Shown: in pieces, positions 7,628 through 13,487 of the stretch
Layout of the letters: each line of letters begins with the position of its first letter
Position numbering within the stretch: the first letter of the stretch is position 1
Virus record (IMG/VR): IMGVR_UViG_3300005466_000518
Coordinates: 1 to 24,822 of that record
From: a virus
Direction: 5' to 3' (one strand)
Length of the DNA: 24,822 bases
The notes under the pieces: model-generated
Seen by the model: only the letters and a program-made list of their open reading frames with translations
What the model was told of the DNA's origin: nothing
The model's database searches: none
Position numbers and translations under genes: made by a program

Positions 7628-8241
7628 GTTTCAGACAGGTCCTGCCGCAGAACCGGGCTCAAGACGAGCGTGCAACGAGGGTGAGCCAAGCTGGGTGCCT
7701 GCTCGAGCGGCACGATTTTTCCATTGCGCGAGCTGCATGGCTGATCGTCGTCGCCGTCGATGATCTCGACGCGGTCGACCACGCCCGAGGCGACGAACCT
7801 GTCCCGCGACGCCACCACCGAGGCGTGCTGGAGCTCCGTCCGCGCCACCGTGTCGGCCCGGCCAGCCCACGTCTCCTGAAACAGGCCGTCGATGCCGCGG
7901 TAGCCGTCCGCCGGCACGCCGTGCGCCACCTGCCAGGTCGAATACCCGCGCTGGGCACCGATCTGCAGCTGGGCGCGAATGGCGTTACGGGTGGTCTCGT
8001 CGATGCGCACGACCTGCGCGGCCGCCTCGGCGAGGATGCGCACCACCGCGGCGTCGCTAACGACCAGGGTGTTCGGGCTGATGCGCCGGCCCAGCGTGCG
8101 GCGCAGGATGCGATTGGTGGCCTCGAGCGTGGCCTGGTAGTACGGGCCGAGGATCGCCTCGAGACGCGCGCGCTCATCGTCCGACGGCCAGACGGTGTCG
8201 AGGTCGTCGGCGCCTTGCTTGAGCGCGAGCGCCTGGGTCAT
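7624..8241 (-). CDS. Mu gpF / SPP1 gp7-like minor head protein
   Basis: The protein is 205 residues. The start ATG 8241 follows AAGAAG directly. After a helical N-terminal half, the region AGRADTVARTELQHASVVASRDRF (about 130-153) is the typical TExxx..A segment of the Phage_Mu_F family. It is followed by a polar turn (DGDDDQPCSSRNGKIV) and by HPRCTLVLSPV near the C-terminus; HPxC is the family signature. These proteins attach to the portal inside the procapsid and take part in head assembly or DNA ejection. It is on the short side, since many relatives have an extra N-terminal portion. Gene order after the portal agrees. Confidence 0.88.
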   Translation of the reverse strand: MTQALALKQGADDLDTVWPSDDERARLEAILGPYYQATLEATNRILRRTLGRRISPNTLVVSDAAVVRILAEAAAQVVRIDETTRNAIRAQLQIGAQRGYSTWQVAHGVPADGYRGIDGLFQETWAGRADTVARTELQHASVVASRDRFVASGVVDRVEIIDGDDDQPCSSRNGKIVPLEQAPSLAHPRCTLVLSPVLRQDLSET

Positions 8242-8245
8242 CTTC

Positions 8246-8515
8246 TTAGCTCACGATCAGGAGTCGGACATCAGGCGACACGACGACGGGCACCATATTC
8301 ACGTCCGAGTCGGCCACCAGCGATAGACAAGCGACTGTATCAATCGTCACCGCGGGCTCACGGATACCGTGCGCCACGTTCTGTTCGGTCATGAACTCCG
8401 CGATCATCTGCGCCTCGTCCGGCCCGATATAGATCGTCTGCGGCGTATGCCCCGCAATCGTGGCCTCTTCGAGGCCGGCATGGATCTCCGCTAGCAGATG
8501 CCAGCCGGGACTCAT
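8246..8515 (-). CDS. Small hypothetical protein between portal and minor head genes
   Basis: The protein is 89 residues, from ATG 8515 to a stop 4 bases before the next gene. It begins MSPGWHLLAEIHAGLEEATI and is mixed alpha/beta without Cys clusters, signal peptide or membrane segment. The ending is hydrophobic and strand-like (VVVSPDVRLLIVS). Codon use and spacing agree with translation within the late operon. I do not recognise a family. A minor head role is suggested by position only. Confidence 0.65.
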   Translation of the reverse strand: MSPGWHLLAEIHAGLEEATIAGHTPQTIYIGPDEAQMIAEFMTEQNVAHGIREPAVTIDTVACLSLVADSDVNMVPVVVSPDVRLLIVS

Positions 8516-8518
8516 CTC

Positions 8519-10012
8519 TCAGCCGCCGCTCAGTAGTGCTCGCTTGGCCCGACGCCGTTGTCCGTCGAAGTGCGCGTCGAGGTCGGCCGCGAGCCGTGGC
8601 GCCGCGGCATCGACCATCGTCTGCACCAGCTCGGCATACCGCCGCGTGTCGAGGTCCTGCGCCTTCGTCTCGAGGTCGTCGATGTCCAGGTCCTTCGGTC
8701 CCGCCGGCTCGCCCAGCGCGGCGCTAGGGGCCGATGTGGCGCGCTCGAGCCACAGGTCATCGAGCTCGGGGTCGGCGACCAGCCCGACAGCCACCCGCGC
8801 CTCGCTGGGCCGAATCCAGTAGCTGCGCACGCCGAGGTCGAGGCGGCGGTACTGCGCATCCATGTCCTCTTGCAGTGCTCGGACCTTGCTCAAATCGTGC
8901 TCAATGAAGATCGTCCGCTCGGGCGTAAAGTCCGGCTTGAGCTGTTTGTTGAGCTTGGCCGCATCCATCCGCCACGTGGGGATCTGCTTCATCTCGGTGA
9001 AGTTCTCGCGGACCTGGCGCATGCTGGCGAAGTTGCTGGTCTGCGCGAGCCCGACGCCGAGCCCGGCCATCGCCGGCGGCAGGCCCATCACCGAGGCGAT
9101 CCTGGTCTCGGGCACGTTGTGCAGGACCTCGAGGTTCAGCTGCTCCGGCGAAAAGCCCAGTTGCTTCATGTCGGCCCCACCGGTCAGGATGCCGACGTTG
9201 CCGCGGTTGCCATTGCCGAAGGCATTCGACATCCGCTCTTTGAGGGCGATCGCCGCGTCCTCGGGAATCGGTGTCTCGCTGGGCACCTGCACGACCAGGC
9301 CAGGGATGCCGTAGTTGTGCAGCAGCGCGTCCTGAAACAGCGTTGCCTCGTCGTCGCTGGCGATCTCACGGATAAGCCGGGCGATCGGGGCGAGGCCGAG
9401 CCGCTGGTCGCGGTCGTCGATGCCGAGCCGGAAGTGGACGATGTTCTCGGTCGGGACCTTTTCTTTCTTGCCCGCCGCCCAGGTGTACTCGTAATAGTCG
9501 ATGAAGTTGCGCGAGCCGTCCTCGGTGACCGGGCGGATCAGCCGCGGGGAAATCGGCCACAACTCGGTCACGTTGCCCGTGATCTCGTTGCCCGTGCGGA
9601 CCTTGCGCCAGTAGGCATTGCCGTCGCAGTGGCGGGCATACTGCGTCCAGAACCACAGCTCGAGCGCGTCGTGCCACGGGTTCGGATCGTCGAGCAGCGC
9701 CTGTAGCGGGCTCGCGACGAGCCAGTCGGGATCAGCCTCGGGATCGGTTTTGCGCATGACCTTGAGCGGCGGCTCGATGTGGGCGTTGGCGAGCGCGAGC
9801 AGGCAGGCGAAGACGGCCGAGTTGCCGTCGGCCCCGCTCGAGTCGGACATATTGCTGAACACGCCCTGCATACCCGGCTGGGATAGCCAGCCGTAGCTCT
9901 GCTCGGCCTGGCTCAGCGTCGGCACCGCGGTGGCATGGCCGGCGGGGGCGGCGACGGCCTTGACGTCCGCGCCGCGGAGATAGTCCCACGCGGCCTGGAT
10001 GGGATTGGGCAT
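8519..10012 (-). CDS. HK97-family portal protein
   Basis: The protein is 497 residues; its ATG overlaps the stop of the small basic gene (ATGA). Typical landmarks are NSAVFACLLALANAHIEPPLKVM (first conserved helix and strand, about 63-85), PLQALLDDPNPWHDALELW with the DPNP turn (about 101-119), GNAYWRKVR, the ENIVHFRLGIDDRDQRLGLAP segment (about 190-210), and GLPPAMAGLGVGLAQTSNFASM (about 310-330), the GxPP...tYsN-like region of the family. The C-terminal 90 residues are acidic and helical. Twelve copies normally form the vertex ring through which DNA is packaged and ejected. Size and order (terminase, portal) match. Confidence 0.95.
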   Translation of the reverse strand: MPNPIQAAWDYLRGADVKAVAAPAGHATAVPTLSQAEQSYGWLSQPGMQGVFSNMSDSSGADGNSAVFACLLALANAHIEPPLKVMRKTDPEADPDWLVASPLQALLDDPNPWHDALELWFWTQYARHCDGNAYWRKVRTGNEITGNVTELWPISPRLIRPVTEDGSRNFIDYYEYTWAAGKKEKVPTENIVHFRLGIDDRDQRLGLAPIARLIREIASDDEATLFQDALLHNYGIPGLVVQVPSETPIPEDAAIALKERMSNAFGNGNRGNVGILTGGADMKQLGFSPEQLNLEVLHNVPETRIASVMGLPPAMAGLGVGLAQTSNFASMRQVRENFTEMKQIPTWRMDAAKLNKQLKPDFTPERTIFIEHDLSKVRALQEDMDAQYRRLDLGVRSYWIRPSEARVAVGLVADPELDDLWLERATSAPSAALGEPAGPKDLDIDDLETKAQDLDTRRYAELVQTMVDAAAPRLAADLDAHFDGQRRRAKRALLSGG

Positions 10013-10176
10013 CAGTGCTTCCGCCGGCGCAGAATGCTGCGGGCCTGCTTGACGGTGCGACCGGGGGAGGTGCCGTTGGTGATGGCTGCGGCGCGCGCTT
10101 TACTCATGCCGTGCTTGCGCAGTGCGCGGTACTGCTTTGGGTTCTTGATCGAGGCGTACTTTTTGGCGCCAGGCAT
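10012..10176 (-). CDS. Small basic protein between terminase and portal
   Basis: The start was set at ATG 10176 (MPGAKKYASIKNPKQY) because GGAGG lies about 9 bases before it (mRNA GGGAGGGTCCACTC); a longer frame from 10245 would run into the terminase gene. It has 54 residues with many Lys and Arg: KNPKQYRALRKHGMSKARAAAITNG and a basic tail RSILRRRKH. Short proteins of the form KNPxxYxALRxKGMSKxxAAxIxN are frequent near phage terminase and portal genes, but their role is not established to my knowledge. The basic charge suggests nucleic-acid contact, possibly during packaging. Confidence 0.75.
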   Translation of the reverse strand: MPGAKKYASIKNPKQYRALRKHGMSKARAAAITNGTSPGRTVKQARSILRRRKH

Positions 10177-10193
10177 GAGTGGACCCTCCCTGG

Positions 10194-11456
10194 TCAATAG
10201 AATTTCACTTCGGAGCCGCCGAGAAGCAGCTCGGTAATCGCCCACACCAGGGCGTCGAGGCGATCGGGTGACGGATCACCGCTATCGGGCACCCAGGTGC
10301 AGAGCTGATCCTCGAGGATCGGCATGCCCGCGCCGACCAAGTGCAGTTTGCCCTGTTCGTCGAGCGCGCTCACCGGCTCGGCCCGCAAGCGCTTGCCGCG
10401 GCTAGCGGTGACGAGCTTGACCGGCACGTTCGCATCGACGGCGCGGATGGTGGAGGCGACCATGTCGCCGCCAAAGTTCTTTTCGGCGACGATCCGATCA
10501 GCACCCAGGTCGACGTACAGCTGCACCGCCCGTCTCGCCCAGCGCTCGGGTGTCAGCCGTTCGGACACGTCCCGCAGGATGTAGCCGTGCCCGTCCGCGC
10601 CCCGACCGGCAGCAACCAGCCCAACCTCGGCGTGCCCCTCTGTGGCGCCACCCGAGGGGTCGATGGCGACGACGATGCGCCACAGGTCGGGGGCTGATCG
10701 CACCCGGTGCAGCTCGAGCCGATCGCGCGTCCACAACGCCCCGGGTACGTCGTCGAGCCATTCGGCCTCGAGCTCCTGGCGGCCGAGGCGCGTCCCCCCA
10801 TACCGCTCGTACAGCCGCGCGCGGACCAGCTCCGATAAGTGGGGATTCTCAGCCGTGGTGGCGCGGGTGACGTGCGTCGATGGCTGGGTCGCCAGGTCGC
10901 GCACGAACTGCCGTGATTTCGGCGTGGTCGTGGCGATCGCCCGCGGGTGCTCACCGAGCCGCAAGCCGAACTGGGCTTGCTCCCACGAGTCCTGGTTCCA
11001 CAGCGCCAGCTCATCGGCCCAGAGCAGCGACCACTGCGGGCCATTCCAGCGTGCCGGCTCCTCAGCACCCAGGAACTTCACGTACCCGCCGCGGACGTGG
11101 TGTGCCTCGCCGAGCGAGCGGTTGTAGTTCGTGAAGCGCTCGCGCGCGACGGTAATCAAGCCCGAGACGCCCTCGGCGCAGACGTCCCTCACATCCGCTG
11201 CCGTCGGGGCGCCGACACCCACACGCGCCAGGGGGCCAAGGTCCTCAAGGTGCTGCAAAACGGCCTCTGCGCCGGCTCTGGTCTTGCCGGTACCGCGGCC
11301 GGCGAGCACGAGCCACACGTCCCACTCACCCTGGGGGATCTCCTGATGCGGTAGGGGGTCCCAGCTCCGGCTGATCGGCTGGGTCCGGGAGAGGGCGGAG
11401 TCCGGCGAGAAGTCGTATGAGGCTATCTCGCTCGGCGCCCAGTAGCTGGGCAGCAT
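10194..11456 (-). CDS. terL: Terminase large subunit
   Basis: The protein is 420 residues from ATG 11456. The frame is open to 11546, but the first 30 residues there are Ser/Arg-rich and unlike the family. Residue numbers are from the chosen start. Walker A is AGRGTGKT (52-59) and Walker B LLWADE (144-149), with the coupling motif TTTPK at 177-181. The nuclease domain has AIDPSGG (Asp266), VAEKNFGG (Glu325) and SPDRLDALVWA (Asp398/Asp401), the acidic cluster expected for the RNase H-like fold. It matches the Terminase_6 type common among HK97-like phages. The enzyme powers DNA packaging and cuts concatemers. It overlaps the small subunit gene by 131 bases, which is long. Confidence 0.95.
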   Translation of the reverse strand: MLPSYWAPSEIASYDFSPDSALSRTQPISRSWDPLPHQEIPQGEWDVWLVLAGRGTGKTRAGAEAVLQHLEDLGPLARVGVGAPTAADVRDVCAEGVSGLITVARERFTNYNRSLGEAHHVRGGYVKFLGAEEPARWNGPQWSLLWADELALWNQDSWEQAQFGLRLGEHPRAIATTTPKSRQFVRDLATQPSTHVTRATTAENPHLSELVRARLYERYGGTRLGRQELEAEWLDDVPGALWTRDRLELHRVRSAPDLWRIVVAIDPSGGATEGHAEVGLVAAGRGADGHGYILRDVSERLTPERWARRAVQLYVDLGADRIVAEKNFGGDMVASTIRAVDANVPVKLVTASRGKRLRAEPVSALDEQGKLHLVGAGMPILEDQLCTWVPDSGDPSPDRLDALVWAITELLLGGSEVKFY

Positions 11457-11748
11457 CGGCGGCCGTTTGTTTCGCAAGCCACTCAGGTCGCGATACGGCC
11501 TGAAGTTGACGTGAAATCGCCTCGAGGTGGATGACGATGAGGTCATAGATCAGGTCACCGATCGTCTCGGGGTCGCGCGCGCGTTGGCGCGTCTCAAGCG
11601 TCCCACCAGCCGTCTCATTGACCCATCGCGAGACCGTCTGTTTGCTGAGTCCAAACTGCCGCGCGGTCGCCGCCACACTGGCCCCGGCAAGCACGGCGGC
11701 GACGGCCTGGGCGCGCAGCTCGGGCGGATGAGCCAGGCCGCGACTCAT
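11326..11748 (-). CDS. terS: Terminase small subunit
   Basis: The protein is 140 residues. Residues 9 to 45 form a helix-turn-helix (ELRAQAVAAVLAGASVAATA, then QFGLSKQTVSRWVNE), the DNA-binding domain that recognises the packaging site. The middle, ETIGDLIYDLIVIHLEAISRQL, is a hydrophobic helical stretch suitable for ring oligomerisation. The C-terminus is Pro-rich. Its position directly before the large subunit supports the call. Translation could be coupled to a 9-codon open frame just upstream (GTG 11774 to TGA 11745), whose stop overlaps this ATG. Confidence 0.85.
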   Translation of the reverse strand: MSRGLAHPPELRAQAVAAVLAGASVAATARQFGLSKQTVSRWVNETAGGTLETRQRARDPETIGDLIYDLIVIHLEAISRQLQAVSRPEWLAKQTAADAAQLLGAERDSLIRLLAGLRPLPDPADQPELGPPTASGDPPG

Positions 11749-11774
11749 GCACCGCCCGGCCTCGAGTGCATCAC
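11745..11774 (-). other. Possible 9-codon leader ORF coupled to terS
   Basis: GTG 11774 opens a frame encoding nine residues (MMHSRPGGA) whose TGA overlaps the terS ATG as ATGA. It begins 6 bases after the -10 element of the candidate late promoter, so the transcript would begin at this GTG. It could serve as a leaderless entry point that feeds ribosomes into terS by coupling; terS itself has no clear Shine-Dalgarno sequence. It may be chance, since nine open codons are common. Confidence 0.3.
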
Positions 11775-11780
11775 GCCGCT

Positions 11781-11809
11781 ACTGTGCCACACGCGGTACT
11801 GGGTGTCAC
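11781..11809 (-). promoter_or_regulatory. Candidate late promoter before the terminase genes
   Basis: On the minus strand GTGACA (11809-11804) and CACAGT (11786-11781) are 17 bases apart. The -35 hexamer is the same as in the candidate promoter at 6347-6375 and lies inside the palindrome at 11799-11813, so binding of a regulator there would block or replace RNA polymerase contact. It sits in the 70-base gap between early and late operons, where a late promoter is expected. Confidence 0.5.
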
Positions 11810-11813
11810 CCAG
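11799..11813. promoter_or_regulatory. Perfect 7-bp-arm palindrome between early and late operons
   Basis: CTGGGTG and CACCCAG flank a single T. The palindrome starts 5 bases beyond the stop of the last early gene and overlaps the -35 hexamer of the candidate late promoter. No T-run follows on either strand, so an intrinsic terminator is unlikely on its own. An operator or a processing hairpin are the alternatives. Confidence 0.45.
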
Positions 11814-11818
11814 GAGGT

Positions 11819-12019
11819 TCAGTTTCGTCGCTCGGCGACCTGCCTCGTCAGCGCCAGCGCGCTACAGCGCACCGCCTGCGTGGCCCAGCGCGCGACGACC
11901 GCCAACGGCGCGCCAACGGTTCGCAATTGACGGATCTCGTCAACCTGCCACGGGTGGTGCTTGGGCAGGTCCAGGGGCGGGGTGATGCGCACGGTCACCA
12001 GCCAGACGCTGCCAGTCAC
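11819..12019 (-). CDS. Small hypothetical protein, end of early operon
   Basis: The frame is open well upstream; the likely starts are GTG 12019 (66 residues) or GTG 11998 (59 residues), both inside the preceding zinc-ribbon gene. The shared part reads RITPPLDLPKHHPWQVDEIRQL and ends with a helical ARWATQAVRCSALALTRQVAERRN. It resembles no family I know. The 80-base (or 59-base) overlap with the previous gene is longer than elsewhere in the operon, which lowers confidence. Without this gene the segment 11814-11939 would be non-coding. Confidence 0.5.
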   Translation of the reverse strand: MTGSVWLVTVRITPPLDLPKHHPWQVDEIRQLRTVGAPLAVVARWATQAVRCSALALTRQVAERRN

Positions 12020-12134
12020 GAAGACTCCGCCCGCAGGTCGGACAGGGCGTGATCGGCTCGATGATCGGCTGGTGCCACACGGCGCGACAGAACAGGCAGG
12101 CGACCAGGATCTCGCCATGAGGTGGTGGCCGCAT
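11940..12134 (-). CDS. Small zinc-ribbon protein
   Basis: The protein is 64 residues. Its ATG 12134 directly follows the TGA of the gene before. VACLFCRAVWHQP and then TPCPTCGRSL give two CxxC pairs 16 residues apart, a typical zinc ribbon. The Pro/Ala-rich tail (APGPAQAPP) is probably disordered. Such mini-ribbons in phage early operons often bind nucleic acid or RNA polymerase, but no particular role can be read here. It is the last of three consecutive small Cys-rich genes. Confidence 0.65.
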   Translation of the reverse strand: MRPPPHGEILVACLFCRAVWHQPIIEPITPCPTCGRSLRDWQRLAGDRAHHPAPGPAQAPPVAG

Positions 12135-12308
12135 TCATCGGACCCGTTGCGTAAGCCGCGGCCCACGGTAGAGCTCGCTGTGACAGCTGCACCGGCATGG
12201 CCGTGTCCGCGGCTGCTGTCCGCGCAAGCCGTAGCACGCCCAGTGCTTGCCGGTCCGGCAGTTGGCACTACTCGCCTCCACATACGGATAGCGCCGCGAC
12301 TCGGTCAC
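12135..12308 (-). CDS. Small Cys-rich protein (GTG start)
   Basis: The start is GTG 12308, which overlaps the previous stop as GTGA; no ATG fits. The product has 57 residues with Cys and His concentrated in the centre: ANCRTGKHWACYG and RPCRCSCHSELY. The six Cys and two His could bind one or two zinc ions. The tail is basic. It lies in a run of coupled small genes following the Cas4-like nuclease. I do not recognise a family. Confidence 0.55.
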   Translation of the reverse strand: MTESRRYPYVEASSANCRTGKHWACYGLRGQQPRTRPCRCSCHSELYRGPRLTQRVR

Positions 12309-12490
12309 TCGTCCGCCCGCACAAACGCAGCCTGGGTGGCCCGTCGTTTCGCCGCCAGCGCCACCGCCCAGGGGGTGTCCCGCCGCCGCTCGTGGCGGGC
12401 GTAACACGTTGAACACAGACCGTGCCCATGATGTGAGCCGCGCCTGCCGCGCTCGATCGGCCGGATACATTCGACACACACGTCGCTCAT
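12305..12490 (-). CDS. Small zinc-finger protein
   Basis: The protein is 61 residues from ATG 12490, which overlaps the nuclease stop (ATGA); an upstream in-frame ATG at 12523 would add 11 residues inside the nuclease. DVCVECIRPIERG and HGLCSTCYARHERRR form two CxxC pairs 19 residues apart. The pattern CVxCxRPI...GLCxxCYxR resembles small treble-clef or ribbon fingers found in many actinobacterial phages. The second half is helical and basic, so DNA or RNA binding is likely. Confidence 0.7.
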   Translation of the reverse strand: MSDVCVECIRPIERGRRGSHHGHGLCSTCYARHERRRDTPWAVALAAKRRATQAAFVRADE

Positions 12491-13239
12491 AGCTTGATCC
12501 GCTTGCTCGGGGGCGGATCGCACACGTGGTCATGTCCCCACCGCGCGCCGCACTCCGGGCAGTAGCCGTGGGTCGCGGGACATGAGAGCTGGTCCTGGGC
12601 GACATTGACGCTGATCTCGCACATCCGCGTCCAGGCCGCATTCATCTGCGCCAGCCACTCGTCGGCCGTCCACTGGCGGCGGAACCTGTCGAGAGTGCCG
12701 GTGACGCGATTGAGCACGATGTACTCGAACGACGGCCACTGGCCGGTCTCGTCCCACGCGGCCCACGTATAGAGCAATGGTTGCCAGGTCTCGGTCTGGG
12801 CGCGGTCTTGCGTCCACCCGCCGCGCGTCGTTTTGAAGTCGTAGACGACGTTATCGGCCTGGTCGTACAGATCGAGGGCTCCGACGATCGGCGCGCCGAG
12901 CTCGAGGTTCGTATCGAGGCTGAAGCCACGCTCAGGCACGCCGTGTAGATCGAGGTCGAAGACCTTGCCGAGGATGGTCAGGCCCATGCCCGTGAGGCTG
13001 GGATGCACCACTCGCCCGAGGCTGGCGACCTCTGCCTTCCATGCAGCGCGGAAGGCGCGCTCGCCGTCGCCGCCGCTGAAGTGCTCCTCGAGCCCCATAT
13101 GCACCGCCTTGCCGAAGCAGAGCGCCTCGGTCGGCTCGAGCGCGACCCCATCGACGTATCTGCTCCGGAACTCGGCCGGGCACTGCTCGAAGAGCATGAA
13201 GCGGGTCGCCGACCAGTGCGGCATGACGATCTTTGGCAT
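12487..13239 (-). CDS. Cas4/RecB-like PD-(D/E)XK nuclease
   Basis: The protein is 250 residues; its ATG overlaps the stop of the gene before it (ATGA). The family motifs appear in order: SATRFMLFEQCPAEFRSRYV (10-29), GKAVHMGLEEHF (43-54, the His of motif I), IVGALDLYDQ (Asp of motif II), VVYDFKTTRGG (the D-x-K of motif III) and QPLLYTWAAW (the QxxxY motif IV). The C-terminus has Cys at SCPATHGYCPECGARWGHDHVC, which with CPAEF could hold an Fe-S cluster or zinc as in Cas4/AddB relatives. It is a probable 5'-3' exonuclease for recombination or replication and would pair naturally with the Rad52-like annealing protein. Confidence 0.9.
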   Translation of the reverse strand: MPKIVMPHWSATRFMLFEQCPAEFRSRYVDGVALEPTEALCFGKAVHMGLEEHFSGGDGERAFRAAWKAEVASLGRVVHPSLTGMGLTILGKVFDLDLHGVPERGFSLDTNLELGAPIVGALDLYDQADNVVYDFKTTRGGWTQDRAQTETWQPLLYTWAAWDETGQWPSFEYIVLNRVTGTLDRFRRQWTADEWLAQMNAAWTRMCEISVNVAQDQLSCPATHGYCPECGARWGHDHVCDPPPSKRIKL

Positions 13240-13487
13240 CAGCCGCGCTCAGCCTGTTTCGCCTCGCTGGCAATCCGTTTCCAACCGCTCGGCGCCTGGT
13301 CGGACGGAATCGAGAACCAGGTCCCGTCGGCCGGATCGCGGACGTTCAGCCAGCCGCGCGCGCGAGCCCAGACGATGGCCGGGGGCCAGAGATTTGAGGC
13401 CGCGCCGTTTCCGTTTTTCTGTTTTTCCCTATATAGGGAATAATCAGAAAACAGAATATTTGTTCGGCTCGGCGCGGGGTCAGTCAT
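13239..13487 (-). CDS. Small hypothetical protein carrying an AT-rich nested palindrome
   Basis: The protein is 82 residues from ATG 13487, overlapping the primase-helicase stop by 8 bases. The N-terminal third (NILFSDYSLYREKQKNGNG) is encoded by DNA far richer in A and T than the rest of the window and contains the palindrome at 13417-13456. The rest (PPAIVWARARGWLNVRDPADGTWFSIPSDQAP) has normal composition and looks like a small folded domain. The stop overlaps the nuclease ATG (ATGA). The N-terminal residues may be dictated by the DNA signal rather than by protein function. No family recognised. Confidence 0.6.
   Translation of the reverse strand: MTDPAPSRTNILFSDYSLYREKQKNGNGAASNLWPPAIVWARARGWLNVRDPADGTWFSIPSDQAPSGWKRIASEAKQAERG
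13417..13456. promoter_or_regulatory. AT-rich nested palindrome, possible origin, operator or terminator
   Basis: Outer arms TTCTGTTT (13417-13424) and AAACAGAA (13449-13456) enclose a perfect 16-bp palindrome TTCCCTATATAGGGAA (13425-13440). The surrounding 45 bases are the most AT-rich run I see in the window. It lies between the primase-helicase and the nuclease genes. Confidence 0.55.

Noticed and set aside
8558-9706. Long open frame on the plus strand (382 codons) over the portal gene
   Set aside because: It is antisense to a secure portal protein; long shadow frames are expected at this GC content.
12487-13239. Reading the Cas4-like nuclease as part of a CRISPR system
   Set aside because: No other cas gene or repeat array is present, and Cas4-like exonucleases are common in phage replication modules.
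13417-13456. Standard rho-independent terminator in the replication operon
   Set aside because: Outer and inner stems are AT-rich and lie inside an open reading frame; the T-run on the minus strand is not directly behind a GC stem.
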